A stretch of 64,000 nucleotides of DNA from Pieris napi (Eukaryota; Arthropoda; Insecta; Lepidoptera; Pieridae). The translations under genes were made by a program, and so were the position numbers. Position 1 is the first letter of the stretch; every line of letters starts with the position of its first letter. The notes under the pieces were generated by a model. The model saw only the letters and a program-made list of their open reading frames with translations, had not been told where the DNA came from and made no database searches. Below are positions 48,701 to 59,647 of this stretch, piece after piece. The stretch spans positions 4,402,001 through 4,466,000 of the forward strand of contig NC_062255.1 in assembly GCF_905475465.1 (NCBI RefSeq), in the 5' to 3' direction.

Positions 48701-51700
48701 TATTCGTACAATTATTTTTTAGAAATACTGTAGCTGTTGAGTTTTTATAAAATATATTAGTATGTATTCATTGAAAGCCACTGTCTATGTTTTGTGATCT
48801 CGTCTTTCATTTTCTATTTTACCAAGACGTAAATTGTTTAATGTTTGATCTCGTTGTTTTGAAAGATATTTTTATCAGGACTTGAAAGAAATGTTATCTC
48901 TATCTCTCTACCATTTCTATATTTTTGAAGTTATACTTCTTTTGGCGCGTTAGGGAAAAATGATGAAAGTAAATTTTTACGTTTCGCGCGCACACCGTAA
49001 CAAAAAACCGACACCCTGAAGTTAAAATAAAAAATGTCCATTTCTTTAATTATGTAGAAATATTTTTTTTGTGATAGTTAAAGTAACTTTATTTAACTAG
49101 ATAATGCGTTATAATAAAAATTTCAATATATTGAATACCTATTTGCTATTGTTAGTGTCGTTTTTTCTACAAACGTATAATAAAACTTTTAAAAATATTT
49201 TTATCTTGTTTTCCGTAAGTATAACTTCTAACGCGTGTACATAAGTACACACACACGTTTTTTTTACAAAGGAAAAATCTAGAAATTCCACCACCGTAAA
49301 GCGAACACATCTTTTATCATTGTTGGTCTAGCATTGGAGTTATAGTCGGGTAAACCAATCTGTGCTCTTACTACGGCTCTCCATAGCGATTCCAATAACG
49401 AATTTCAATTGGCAAGATTCAATACCGCCGACCTTAGGTTTTTACAATAATTGGAAACCAATGACTTCGAAATGTTAGCTGATGCCAAGAATAGATTGCG
49501 CAATTTGCATAATTTATGTCATAAATGATAACTTTTTTTTAGCTCTGAACAATATTTCAATTTTACGCCCAAATTTGGCAAACACTTAATAACAAGATTT
49601 TAGTCATTATATTATATACTCATTTATGTTTGGCACCGAGTAATATGATTTTCATATCCCTATATAAATAAATAATCTTTTAATACAATTAAATATATTG
49701 GTTATCTAAAACCAATGAATATTGAATTAATTAATATACCTATATATATATTGTTAAGATATTTCATCTTACCAGTCAAGTAGCAGGGTTCGTTCGGTGA
49801 CTGCGCAGATTCGCAGGTCATTGTGACATTAGGGTCTTGCGGGGGCCACTCACGGCCATTCCTTAATATTGTCAATAATCTCCCGCCACGGAATTCACGG
49901 ATAGACTGCAATTGTCTCTCGGTGTTTCCATAGACTAGCGAAAGATCCATGTATGAGGTGACAGCTGACAGCTTCGGACAAAGACAAATAACTATAGTAG
50001 CACGACAATTTTTCAAGATTATTAGACAGGTGTCAATTTTTTTAAACCCAAATAAGTATGGTTGCGTTAGTAATCGAAACCAGGGAATACGGCATATACC
50101 TTAACCACAAAGATTTACAAGTTTTTTAAGTATAGGAAATTACTACAGGTGTTAAAACGCGAATTTATGTTTAATGTACAACCCTCGATATGAATGCTTG
50201 GCCATAGAAAGCGTAAAAGTGCGTCATTAATATTACATAATAAGATTTCGTATCTGTTTGGACTAAAGGTTTTCGTTCCGGATTCGCTAAAGAAAAGACT
50301 ATTATTTTTTAGGCATAGACTAATAATATAGATCTGCTTAGGGTAAGGTTCTGGTCTATATTCTAATTCGTATATGGAAAAAATGGTTTGACAGCTTTTG
50401 AAACTAGATTAATAGATTTGTTTGACGGGCCGCAGAGGCGACTTAGCGCTAAGAATGACCATATGTTAATAAAGTATTGGATTTTTACAAATGGGAGTAT
50501 TAGCCTTAGTCCACATCCCAAATGACGTACCGGTTGCGCAGGAGCATTGGCTGGTGTGCACCTCCTGTCTCTCGTGGTTCCAGTTCTAACAAAATTCATA
50601 CATTGTGTTCCCTGAGGTCCGTGTATTGGGTCATTTGGGGGTATGACAATTGGGGCGCATTTTGGATTTGTTTTATAGTCTGACGCGAGAGCACCCTCAT
50701 CATCGCAACATACGATTGGATTGCGATCTGCAAAGAGAAGTAATCAAAACTATAACATACACCAACTTGACACAAAGCACGCAAAACGGCTTAATTTTTG
50801 TAAAAGCTAAATAAATTTATTAATTTAATTGTAATTTTATGTAATCTTCACGTTACAGTTAAAATTTCGTGTAAGTGAAAGATACTATACCTAATAGACC
50901 AAAATAATCCGTTTTTCTACTCATTTCACACTTAAGAGATCAGTTACTTACACTAATTTTATACTCCCTTAATTGGGGCTCTATTTATATTTACAAATAA
51001 AAGATAGTAAAAAGCAATGGTAAAAGTGAATATGAACACATAACTGTGAGAACAAAACACCAATGTAGCAAAACAGTATGAATGTTAAAGTTGATTAGTA
51101 TCGTTTTGTATTTATGTTCACATTTTTTTTTAATTAAAGTTAAGAAAACAACACATGACGCGCATAATGGCGCGAAAAACTTTACGGCGCGCAAGCGTCA
51201 AACTGGCGTAACGCCACAGATTAGTACGGAATACTCCGCTTAGGAACTCTGAATAGTTCCATAGACACACCACGTATTCATATTGATTTATTATTTTTCA
51301 AATAATATTGATATTATACATTTTATTCTGCTGTTACATGTAAATGTGATCATGTGTGCTTCGGTTTTAATAATTTAAAGTAGACGATTTTTTGATAATA
51401 ATATCTAGATTTTATTAATTCAGAGCAAATCTTCAAAATACATATGTTATTTTTGTGATTTTTATGTAATTTCAATCATCTGATGATATAATTAGTTTAA
51501 CGAAATTTTGTTATTACAATAAATAAATTAAAGTGCAGTGTTGGTCTAGCGGCGTTCACCGAGCGACTGTCATCCCTGAGATCGTAGGTTCAGTCCAGCT
51601 GTTCACCAATGGACTGTTTGTATATGTGTGCATCTAACACTCGCTCGTAGGGTGAACGAAAACATCGTGAGAAAGCCGGTATCTCTCCAATTCAAAAATG

Positions 51701-54700
51701 GACGATATGTGTAATACACAGAAGGCTCACCTTCTTGGCTTTTAGAAAAAAACAAATTATCACGAAACAGGTTGTAGTGCCTTTTGTTTTTTTTTATAAA
51801 AATAAACATGCCTATTAAGTAAAAAATTTGTATCAAAAATTCTTACGACTTTGCGGGTTTCCAGCGGTCAGAGACATGTCATGAGTGATGATTTGTCCCC
51901 ACTGCTGGGCGTTCAAGTTCCATTTAGGGTCTATTAGGGGCTTGTCTGGGAAAATAGTTATACTGATCTCACGTACATTTGGCAGTTCTTCTCCAGTAAC
52001 CGACTTGGGTAGTTGGCTGATACCTAAAAAAATATATTTATGAGTAATTTTTCAATTAAATGTGAAAATGTTTTTTTTTCGTAACTTATTAAGAGGGGCA
52101 CTACCAAAATCACTCATCGTAGATTTGAATTTATCTAAGTATTGCTTGCTTGAATTAAAAACAATAAATAAGTAATGATCCTTTACTTTATTTTCAATGG
52201 ATGACTCTAATTATTTAGATTTATATTAGATTAGATTAAATGCACAATATATAAATTCCTCGATACAAAAAAACACAAAGTCACCACTAACTTTTGGGGG
52301 TGTGAAATCATGAATTTTGCTAGCCTAATGCGCGCTCTTAATACACAAAAATATTTTTGTCACCTTAGATGTAATACTTATTATCAAGATAGATAGATTG
52401 ATCCATATTGTTTTTGTTTATTGTCACTCTTTATGAAATTTTTATTTTAAAAATAGAATTTCTATAAGGCTCAATCAATCGCTCTCTCCCTTTTCTTCGA
52501 CAAAAACGCTGCACATCTTCGTGACGCAAATATTATTATTATTGCGTGTCATCCGTAAAAATTTTACCCTCAGGCGTCTAAAGAAGCTTAACTTCAAAAA
52601 ACTAATATAAAGTATACAATACTATTTAAAATGCAATCATGTTTAAATTCGCGTATATCATGGGGCAGAGGTAGTACTTTTTAAGGCAGTCTTTTGTTTT
52701 GTCTGTCTTTTATATAATATTTGTTAATTTTCTTTTACTTTTATTAATTGTGTAACATTTTAGGTATTATTATTAGTAGCTGTGGGTAGGTCCTAGTTAT
52801 ACACGTGCCATAATATAAATTTAAAAAAAGAAGCATTCAAGCAGTAACACGTTAACGGTTACAACACGCGATCCCTGCATTAAACTGTTAAATGTGAAAT
52901 TCGCCATCTCCAACTGTAAATTTTGTTCTGTCCCGAAGCTAGAATGAATTAATCAAGAGTATTTTAAATACAATAAATCAACCTAAACCTTAAATGTTTC
53001 TAAGACTACACTGAAGTTAACTTAATTATACTAAGCATTGCTAAGTGATATAGTACGTCTGGAAGGTCCCAAAGCACAGCTTTTAAAATGAACTTTCTTA
53101 ATTAGGGACAAATGATTAAGATGACAACGATAAGACTATAAGTATTCTGGGATATTCCAGACTTACATATCTATGGATATAAGCTTTTATAGTTTAGTCT
53201 CGTTTAAAGTGAAAAGTTTCTGTATCTATTCATTCCTTTTTAACAAAAAATATAACTGACTTCAGAAGTATCAAATATTTTTTTTTGATTGGACGTGTGT
53301 TAAGACGTGTATAAAGTGTTAGTTAAAAATATAGACGTCAAAATAGGTTTAGTTCGGTTAAAAAGTCCATGGGTGAGTGAGTACTTAGGTTAAGCAACGA
53401 GACTTAGGGCTGACTCCTATACGTCAATAATGTATTGGATTTTGACATACAGAAATCGTAGTTCGCGCCAAGTATCGCTTCTGAATCTCAGCCAAAGAAC
53501 ACCGCGATGGCAATGCGATTAAGCTTATTTATATGATAAGATAATATGTTTTAAAAATTAACGTTTTTATAACGAACTTGATCGCTTCAATACCAAATTA
53601 ATACATAGTCTGTTACTTCAAATGTCAAACTATTATAATTTGTCACACAACGTCATCGGAAAATAGTAAACACAGGTAGAATAAAAATAAGTATAATATG
53701 GTATTTGTGGTACTCTGAGGTTTTTGTAGAAAATATTATTAGTTTTGTATTAATATATAGTAAGTATGTGTGGTTTTGTAAATAGTGTTATTTCAATAAA
53801 TGAAGCTTAATAGAAGCTTGCATAATCCAGCAACGTATAAAACCTGTGCATTGCCAATTTTACATAACCTTACTTGTTTACCACAGGCTAATAGCATGTA
53901 TTTATCCGAATTGGAGTCGCATAATTGAATCGTTCTGCCAATGTCAAAGAGACAATTTCGTCTGTTATTTAGTAGGGTGATTTATTATACGCTTATCTGT
54001 CAATGGTAGCGGTAGGTATATTAAACGATGATAGAGTGGTTATGTTAAGCTTTTATATGTGTCCTTTTGTTTATATTTGCTATAACATCTTCAAGATGTT
54101 TTTATGTTTGTGTCTTTATTATGAAACGATGAATGCTTGAAGTACTATTGACTTATTTTTTTTATTATTTTTTTTCCTTTCTTTCGGCTATGTTTTCCTA
54201 TAACACTGTGTAAGTAACATTAAAGCTACTTTTGTTTAATGTTCCTTCATGCATGAGCAAGCAAGCTTTTGTTAATGAAATAAAAGTAAAACTAAATTAA
54301 AAATTAATATTAATAACAATAACATAATTTTAAATAATACATTAATTTACAGGTCATGTCATAAATAAATTAAACGTTATTTTTATTTTTTAAAGCGTTT
54401 TTTATAGTCTGTGTCCACGTCAACGCTAATAAGCGCGCGGTTACATTTCCCTCCAAAACAGTAACTGACATTTCGATTGCAAAATGCCGCATTTGCGCCT
54501 TTGTCTTATGATATAAAGCAAGGTAAACATCATTTTATCTTTCTAAACTCTAAAAAACAACAGCTTTGATAAAATTTTAATTACATATTTGAATTCATAC
54601 GCGAGAATTTATTGTAAACGGCCGATACTTGGACACACATGTGATTAAATATTTAATTTGAAAAACAATTTCTATACCTAATCCAGTTTTATGAACATAA

Positions 54701-57700
54701 TGTGGAATTTATTTTCTTTTTGATATTATAAATTTAACGTAACCAAATATTGTATCAACAAACTCGCTTATAAACGTATTTGAAAGCCTCCAAAAGCTAT
54801 TTAATAATTGCGTGGGTGTCATTTAGATAATATAAAAGGTAAATCACAGAGTTTCAATATAACTTAAAGAAATTGTAAGTTTAGGAATACATTTTTTTGT
54901 TTACCTTAAATATTCTATTTTATTTTTTATATATTTAATTTTAAACATTAAAAATCCAGAATTTTGATTGCAATCTTTCTACATATAAAATTGTGCAAAA
55001 AATTACGCCTAATCTATGTTTTAATTACGGTGAATGAAGAAATTTATCTTCATAATATTTTAAATTGTCGTAAAAAATCCTCTATATTATATTTGCGTTG
55101 TTATACACAAAAATATTATAATGTTGTTGTTTCTTAGTGGTACAAGTGTGATAAAAGGATTTACGTAGAATATAGCACTTGTGCCTTCCTGTGGTTAATC
55201 AAACTATTCGATAGCTATATTAATAATAACGGCTAACTTGAGTTACATTAACTTCGCGCTTGTACACGTTTTCTTGGAAATGTGTTCGATAAAATATTGA
55301 ACAGCCTTGCTATTCTGTAACTCACTTTTCGAACTCACACAGCGGTTTTCGCAGCGGCGGTCGCGCTCAAAACAGACCGCCGCTGCGTAAACCGCTGTGT
55401 GAGTTACAGAATCGCAGGGCAGGTACGTACCGTCATAATAGTTGAACGGAAGAAGCCTCTGGTAAGGTCTCTCTGGCATACCAAGGCTGGGTCTCAGAGG
55501 GTTATTACAGCTGCCATCAAGAGTACGGTACCGAGATTTAGGGCAAAACGATGGTGGCACTGCGCATGTTTGGGATGCCGGATCCTGTGTGGAGCCTGGT
55601 GGTGGTGGTGGGTTGCTGAAGCTGTCAATTATAAATGTTTTAATATAGCATTCGATATGCAATAGAAGTTGTTAATAAATATAATATGTACATATGTATA
55701 ACATGTAATATTCTTTCATTAGCACGCGTTTTCATCCTTAAGAATCGAACCCGACCGATTAAATAAAAAGTGTGGGCGTGTAACCTTTACTCGCGATTGA
55801 AGTAAAACTTTTTTTATTCACTTTGCTATTCACAATTGATCCGTTTGATAATTTGGAAATAAATAATCCTAATTGCTTATGATATTTGCCACTAGCTGGC
55901 GTATAAGTCAAGAAGCGTGGAGTATATGACAATTGACATATACTTACGACCAATCCGAATTATTATTTTTAAATAGCGGAACTACACAGACTAACTAACT
56001 ACACAAGTAAGCGTTACTTCCGTCAGAAAAAAAAATCTGAGTTACTCCCGACTCCCGAGTCGCGCCTAAATAAGTTTTACTTCAATAATTTATTTTCAAG
56101 TTTCAAGTAAACGTCACGTTAGTAAACAAAATACATGTCATGTAAATATGTTATTTAAAATTAATTACATATACATTAATATTTGTTTTTATTAAATTTT
56201 TGGGTCTATTTCATTTCTGATATTTAAGATAGCGAGATTCCTCACAATGTTTTCCCTCGCCGTATAGACCGCGTCCATGTTCCAGCCGGGATTCGAACAG
56301 ACGAATTTCAAAGTACATAATTGTTGATTTCATTCTTTGAAACGATTAAACCATATTCTAGATTAAACCACTCATAGTAATGATCATAAAAGCAGTTGAA
56401 TTAATTAATAAATAGTTACCTTAGATAGCCTTCTGGACCTGTTAATGTACTTTTAATGTCTCTGTTAACAAAGGGTGCTGTCATTAGGTATATAAATGTT
56501 AACACATCATGCTAGTATAAATAAACTATCAATGTTTATTACAAATAAAATTAATCATGCTGTCCTGCTCATATTTAATAACATTATACATTTGTAGTTA
56601 CATAAAATATAGGTAAACACACAAGCATGTAAAGACGCAGATTGTCATTAGTCAAAATTGCGCTCTATATTTCATGACAGTTGACAGCTGTCGTATTGGT
56701 ATCTGTTTGAATGTGTAAAAACGTTGTACTTAAACTCTTTGTATATACAGGTTGGCCAAAAAGACGTGGATCAAATGCAAATAGGGGATAGATCAGGTCA
56801 TCAGCTGCAAAAAACTGTTCAACGGGAGGTCTCTAAGCTCAACCCCTGCAGAGTTATAATTTATTTTGCGTTTTTATAAGAAAATTGACTTTTCTACTAA
56901 TTCTTATTTAAATTCGAAAATATCTACCACCTGTATCTTTTTCATATTATTCACTAGATTGGTTCTGATGAGTTCTTGCGTTAGACACACTATTTATAGT
57001 TGTTTATTGAGTGTATTGAAGATAATATTAAGTTATACGATATAGTTTTTTTTCAAATCATAACTTTTTGTTTACTTCGGACCCCACTGTGATGACCTCA
57101 TCTATCCCCTATTTGCGTTTGATCCACGACTTTCTGACCACTCTGTGTAAAAGTTTTGTTAAAAGATATTGAAAATTCGAGACGACAGCGGAATATTGAG
57201 TTAGCGAAACTGAGCCGCGCAACAGAGCCTGCCTATCGCCAATCTTACCTGTGGCTTATCTGTATATTGTTACGAAATATGTGCTTTGGTATCGGCAGGA
57301 ACTTGGCAAGATTTTATAAGGGAATGGCCATGTACTGTTAAGCAAGACCTGGACATCTGCACATAACCACTCTTGCCAACTACCGTGCCGGAAACTACAT
57401 TATAAAATCAATTAGTTTTAAAAATAAATATTAGTCGATTTATTGAACATATTCAAAGGTTGATTCAAATGATTTACAGGGTTATAGTATGTAAAAATTC
57501 CACAATTAATTATTCTTCACAAATTCAATATTATTAAAAAATTAATCGAACATAATATCGTGCAAAGTGCAAATTATTAAGACGCCAAGCTACAGCTGTG
57601 CGATTCTGTAACTCACTTTTTGAACTCACTCACTCACTTTGTGAGTTCGAAAAGTGAGTTACAGAATACTTGCTACACGTAATAAATCAAATATTATTTA

Positions 57701-58693
57701 GTAAACAAATGTGAAAACTTAATATGAACATTCATAAAGTGTTTCCATATTCGTAATTGTTTAAAATATACAACTCAGGGATACGTTTAAGTGCGAACCG
57801 CCATATTATGACACGAACTGTCACTCCCATCTGTCAAATTTAGTTTTGTGACAGATTGGATATTTAGTTCGTGTTCAAGAAATATGTTGTCAACAAGTGT
57901 TTGTGAAGGAAATATATTATATACTTGAAAACAATGCTGTAATTTAACTTAAGTATTAATATATGAAATAATTCATGATATAGGGCATTGCAAAAAGAAA
58001 ATAGATAATATTTGGTTTTACTTGCAGCGACAGATTTTAGGTAATAAAAGTACGTATCATATTATTTGGTCTTCATCGGTATAACTTTTACAGGCATCAC
58101 AATCACTTTAAACTTAAAACATCAACAATTACAATTAGATAATTTTCATTGAAATTGGGATATGATTTCTAATGATTGATCTATATAATTAGAGAACTGG
58201 TGGTGAGATGATAAAACAAAATGACAGCGCGTTCTGTTTGATTTTGATTGATCTAGCATTTTTAGTCGGACGCAATGACAGTTGACATGCGATAAAATGC
58301 GTCATATTTCGATCGCTTGTCCAATCAAAATCAAACGTGCATTCAAAAGACGAGAACAAAATATTTGAAGTGTTAAATTTTATACGTATTTATATTTAAT
58401 AACCGTTTTCTAATATACAACATACTGGTTTGCGCTTATAAACCTAAACTTTACACAGATAATGTAGCTTGGCGCTCAACTAAATTATTATTTTTTCTTT
58501 AATCTTATGAACAGTTCCTTAAGCCTTACCCAAACCCATTAACTGGCAGTCTTTCAGCCTGTACACCGCCATCTGCAACCCTGTTATCCTCTTGATAACC
58601 CGAAAAATCTTGAAAGTGGGTAGGATTTGTAAAGAGGTTGTAATCCCCTCTCACTACAGCGCAGGTTGCAAGCAGCAGAATTACCTTCGCCAT
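33709..58693 (-). CDS. Secreted animal haem peroxidase, gene B (13 coding exons)
   Basis: Paralogue of gene A. Coding exons, 5' to 3' on -: 58693-58530, 56461-56420, 55621-55431, 52023-51847, 50727-50531, 49971-49773, 47132-46935, 44468-44318, 42151-41975, 39278-39128, 36449-36251, 34617-34509, 33787-33709. They total 2034 nt, 677 residues, stop TGA. Signal peptide MAKVILLLATCAVVRG; a Pro-rich run (SNPPPPPGST) precedes the Cys-containing CAVPPSFCP segment. Landmarks: distal His180 in WGQIITHDMSL, with Thr instead of the usual Asp before it; distal Arg239 in NFVRTG; calcium loop TSYMDLS; proximal His432 in AFRHFHTLI; DIQRGRDHG in exon 10. Exon 3 may instead start at 55615, six bases shorter. 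CAG directly before the ATG suggests a 5' untranslated exon. No AATAAA was seen; ATTAAA at 33682-33687 (-) is possible. Intact, no internal stops. Confidence 0.92.
34650..35020 (+). mobile_element. GAAGTTATACTTC-family element, copy d
   Basis: Full-length copy with both ends; nearly the same interior as copies a, b and f. It starts about 30 bases from the exon 12 acceptor of gene B (34618-34619), so on - it forms the sequence just upstream of that splice site. Confidence 0.8.
35034..35390 (-). mobile_element. Microsatellite and reversed end of the GAAGTTATACTTC family
   Basis: A (CAT)n run at 35040-35056 and a (GA)n run near 35085 are followed at 35296-35385 by a reversed family end: GTCGGTTTTCTGTGACGGTG, GCGCGCATC and CCAAAAGAAGTATAACTT. 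This variant matches copy e at 48927. The 116-codon + frame over it is not a gene. Confidence 0.6.
35800..36172. mobile_element. Inverted-repeat element with a duplicated right end
   Basis: The left arm CGTGGGAGAAAATGAGATAG...GCATTATACAGTGTATAAAC pairs with the right arm at 36020-36065. A 62-base unit of the right side (CACGCCAAATCCTATTAATT ...) is present twice in tandem, from 36061 and 36123. An AAGAAGTTTCACTTC motif follows at 36209. Intron 11 of gene B. Confidence 0.65.
37729..38111 (+). mobile_element. Non-autonomous Helitron in gene B intron 10
   Basis: Starts TCTTAATATATATAAATCAC and ends AACGCTTGGCCGAGTCTACTAG, followed by T; both are typical of short lepidopteran Helitrons. Contains AGATGGCGCTG as in 12175-12515. 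No rep/helicase. Confidence 0.75.
38616..39116. repeat. Identical 44-bp direct repeats around a MITE-rich insert
   Basis: 38616-38659 and 39073-39116 are identical (AAATCAAATAGTATTTGTTG ...). Between them lie three GAAGT-type family ends (38696, 38966, 39058). The second copy ends six bases from the exon 10 donor of gene B (39122-39127). Either a very long duplication made at insertion or a segmental copy. Confidence 0.8.
39490..39740 (+). pseudogene. LINE ORF2 C-terminal zinc-knuckle fragment
   Basis: The + frame reads IIKYQRAACPCSNTAEETVL, then HVLTDCPMYGYDRY, a Cys-x-Cys...His...Cys knuckle of an R1/I-type LINE, with an in-frame TGA after KKVMFNIR and readable sequence beyond it. A related 30-base block (TCTTTCCCTTAATAGAGACT) occurs at 34361 and 39450. 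Gene B intron 9. Confidence 0.75.
40984..41170 (+). mobile_element. SINE with tRNA-like head
   Basis: AGTGTTGGCCTAGTGGCTTC gives an A box and GTAGGTTCGATTCCCGAC a B box. The body has AAAGGACTTTCTGCGCATTT, ACATTCGCTTAAACGGTGAA and CGTGAGGAAACC. Same family as 51538 and reversed 19345. Gene B intron 9. Confidence 0.75.
41518..41900 (+). repeat. Inverted repeat plus (CATA)n-tailed repeat
   Basis: Arms of about 46 bases (AAGCACATCAAACTA and complement) at 41518-41564 and 41652-41698 enclose AT-rich sequence. Then come GGATTATTGCATTGTCATCG, ACCTTTGACAGGTGCGCAAA and a (CATA)n run at 41837-41858, ending CAGGTGAAGGTAATATAAAG. This tail recurs widely in Lepidoptera in my recollection, but I cannot class it. 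Confidence 0.55.
42340..42935 (-). pseudogene. LINE reverse transcriptase C-terminal fragment
   Basis: Reading -: LVKPHFIYLIEIWGTACK, IQTLQNKLTKALFR, and after a break ILPKPRTNYLKKSIKYEDVQ, LFNQLPSKIRNISAFNQFKR, ALNIHIR. This is the RT thumb/C-terminal region of a Jockey/CR1-type LINE. Gene B intron 8. Confidence 0.78.
42936..44317. other. Intronic stretch without gene
   Basis: Gene B intron 8. A SINE-like tail scrap occurs at 43330-43410 (AAAACGTCGTGAGTAAACC, CGTGAGACAGAAGGCTGATT). At 43745-43805 ACGTTTTATATATAGTATTA is duplicated in tandem. A short + frame near 43890-44000 is too weak to call. Confidence 0.4.
44475..45870. other. Intronic stretch without gene
   Basis: Gene B intron 7. Open frames near 45365-45720 on both strands are AT-rich chance frames with no domain and no splice context. 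No repeat pair was recognised. Confidence 0.4.
45872..46243. mobile_element. 372-bp MITE, GTTCACACGGCATTGTCC ends
   Basis: Inverted ends TAAGACTGGGTTCACACGGC and the complement of the right end (TAAGGCCAGGTTCACACGGC), then ATTGTCCTGCAC. The interior is AT/CG mixed and repeats TATTCG-type words. hAT-like in style, but no target duplication could be fixed. Two open frames over it are not genes. Confidence 0.78.
46425..46733 (-). mobile_element. Non-autonomous Helitron, reversed
   Basis: Read on -, it begins TCTCTGTATATATAAAATTC, TCGTGTCACAATGTTCG like 11302-11651, and closes near ACGTTTGTCGGGTCC, where the expected CTAG is degraded. Its 5' end lies about 200 bases downstream (-) of gene B exon 7's donor. 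Confidence 0.65.
47301..47812 (+). mobile_element. Two tandem GAAGTGAAACTTC-family units
   Basis: Unit 1 (47307-47550) opens GAAGTGAAACTTCTTTAG and ends TACTTTGTACGCACGCAC plus T run. Unit 2 (47551-47812) opens AAAGTGAAACTTCTTTAG and ends AAAGAAGTTTCACTTC, GTACTTTGTACGCACGCAC plus T. Unit 1 lacks the internal inverted motif. Related to the GAAGTTATACTTC family by layout. Gene B intron 6. Confidence 0.7.
48061..48100. repeat. Short hairpin
   Basis: TGCCGTCAGGCAGTCAGT and CTGTCTGACTGACGGCA pair around a four-base loop. It could be a relic of a fold-back element; nothing else is attached. Confidence 0.6.
48927..49266 (+). mobile_element. GAAGTTATACTTC-family element, copy e (variant)
   Basis: Opens GAAGTTATACTTCTTTTGGC and closes AAGTATAACTTCTAACGCGT, ACATAAGTACACACACACG plus T run. 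The interior differs from copies a, b and f and matches the reversed piece at 35296. Gene B intron 6. Confidence 0.7.
51538..51745 (+). mobile_element. SINE with tRNA-like head
   Basis: AGTGTTGGTCTAGCGGCGTT (A box) and GTAGGTTCAGTCC (B box, degraded), body with CACTCGCTCGTAGGGTGAAC, AACATCGTGAGAAAGCCGGT and CACAGAAGGCTCACCTTC. It ends about 100 bases from gene B exon 4. The - open frame over it is chance. Confidence 0.7.
52450..52600 (-). mobile_element. Reversed GAAGT-family end
   Basis: On -, GAAGTTAAGCTTCTTTAGAC, GAGGGTAAAATTTTTACGG and CAGCGTTTTTGTCGAAGAAA match the unit at 47307. Only one end is clear. Gene B intron 3. Confidence 0.6.
52601..55303. other. Intronic stretch without gene
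   Basis: Gene B intron 3, the longest in that gene. AT-rich. A diverged repeat block near 53400-53510 (TTGACATACAGAAATCGTAG) matches 29090 and 61600. TATAAAAGG at 54833 is followed by CACAGAG, but no exon is attached. No ORF supported. Confidence 0.4.
55304..55420. mobile_element. CCCTGCGATTCTGTAACTCAC MITE beside the exon 3 donor
   Basis: Short 117-bp copy with paired arms (CTGTAACTCAC, ACACAGCGGTTT, GCAGCGGCGGTC). The right end is four bases from the GTACGT donor of gene B exon 3 (55425-55430), so the element starts at intron base +11. Confidence 0.85.
56748..57147. mobile_element. 400-bp mariner-like MITE
   Basis: Inverted ends share GTGGATCAAA-GCAAATAGGGGATAGAT-AGGTCATCA over about 60 bases, flanked by TA on both sides (56746-56747, 57148-57149). 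No transposase. Gene B intron 1. A left-half copy is at 61152-61378. Confidence 0.82.
57597..57668. mobile_element. CCCTGCGATTCTGTAACTCAC MITE, mini copy
   Basis: 72 bases: TGCGATTCTGTAACTCAC at left and GTGAGTTACAGAAT at right enclose a CACTCACTCACTTTGTGAGT core. The shortest copy of the family here, almost pure hairpin. Gene B intron 1. Confidence 0.75.
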
Positions 58694-59645
58694 TTCTGAA
58701 ATAAGATCTTGAATTGCACTAATCCGAAATAACATTTTATTTCGCTGCAATGATAACGCTCAAGAGCTCAACTATCTTAAACGATTTTCAAAATTTGAAT
58801 TAAAGTAGTAAAAACAAGGGAAAGAATCTGGATAACCTGGACCAAACCAAATTATGTTGCTATATATTTATATTTTTATACCATAGTATTAGTGAACTTG
58901 ATAAATGATAAATATACAAGTATCGATTATTGTCGGATCGGATATAGTAGAGAAGAGCAATCCGGCCTTCCGATATTTTTCTCACGACTCATTCCGGTAT
59001 CCGACGCCGGACCGGGGCAGTGGAGAAAGGGCCTAAAGACGATTATGTTTTATTTAACAAGAACTCGTACGTCATAAAAAATAATTTCCATGCACAAAAT
59101 AATTGTTGTACATGTAACATTTGTTATGAAACATATTTTAAACAATGCACAAAGTTATTTGATATCGCCGACAGCTCTAGTTCAAAGCTAGTCGAAAGCT
59201 GCGCACCGCTTTCTGCTTTGCTCTTTACATCTATGAACGAAACTATCTTTTGTGTAAAGATCATAAAATCATATGATGCTACGTATGGTTTTTACATTAG
59301 TTTAATAACGTGAATTAACCCAATTTAATCAGACGTGAACCTATTGAATTTATTACAAATATACATTTATCATAGACTACACGGCACATATGTATAGTTG
59401 AGATTTATTGAAATATTCATAAGACACTTCTGAACATCTAAAAAGTAAACAATCGTATCCCATAAATCTCAATTTGTTATGATTTAACAAAAGTGAACTT
59501 AGCGATAATATTTACGTCCCGGTCGTAGGTATTCTTTTAATAATTTATTCCTACCGAACCTGAACGACGCGACGCGCGTTGCCGTATTTCACCAATGTTC
59601 TAGTATGAATGAATTAGCAATGGTGGTAAATTTATAGATCAATTT
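58694..59645. other. Region upstream of gene B
   Basis: An acceptor-like TTATTTCAG ends two bases before the gene B ATG, so the true promoter is probably further up. On -, TATAAAAATA near 58873-58882 is a candidate TATA box only. A GC-richer patch at 58950-59040 (GACGCCGGACCGGGGCAGTG) has no recognisable gene. Confidence 0.35.
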
Positions 59646-59647
59646 TT

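Noticed and set aside
54833..54860. TATAAAAGG promoter in gene B intron 3
   Set aside because: The distance to the only initiator-like match is too short and no exon follows.
55399..55665. 88-codon + frame opposite gene B exon 3
   Set aside because: Antisense shadow of a real coding exon that matches gene A exon 3.
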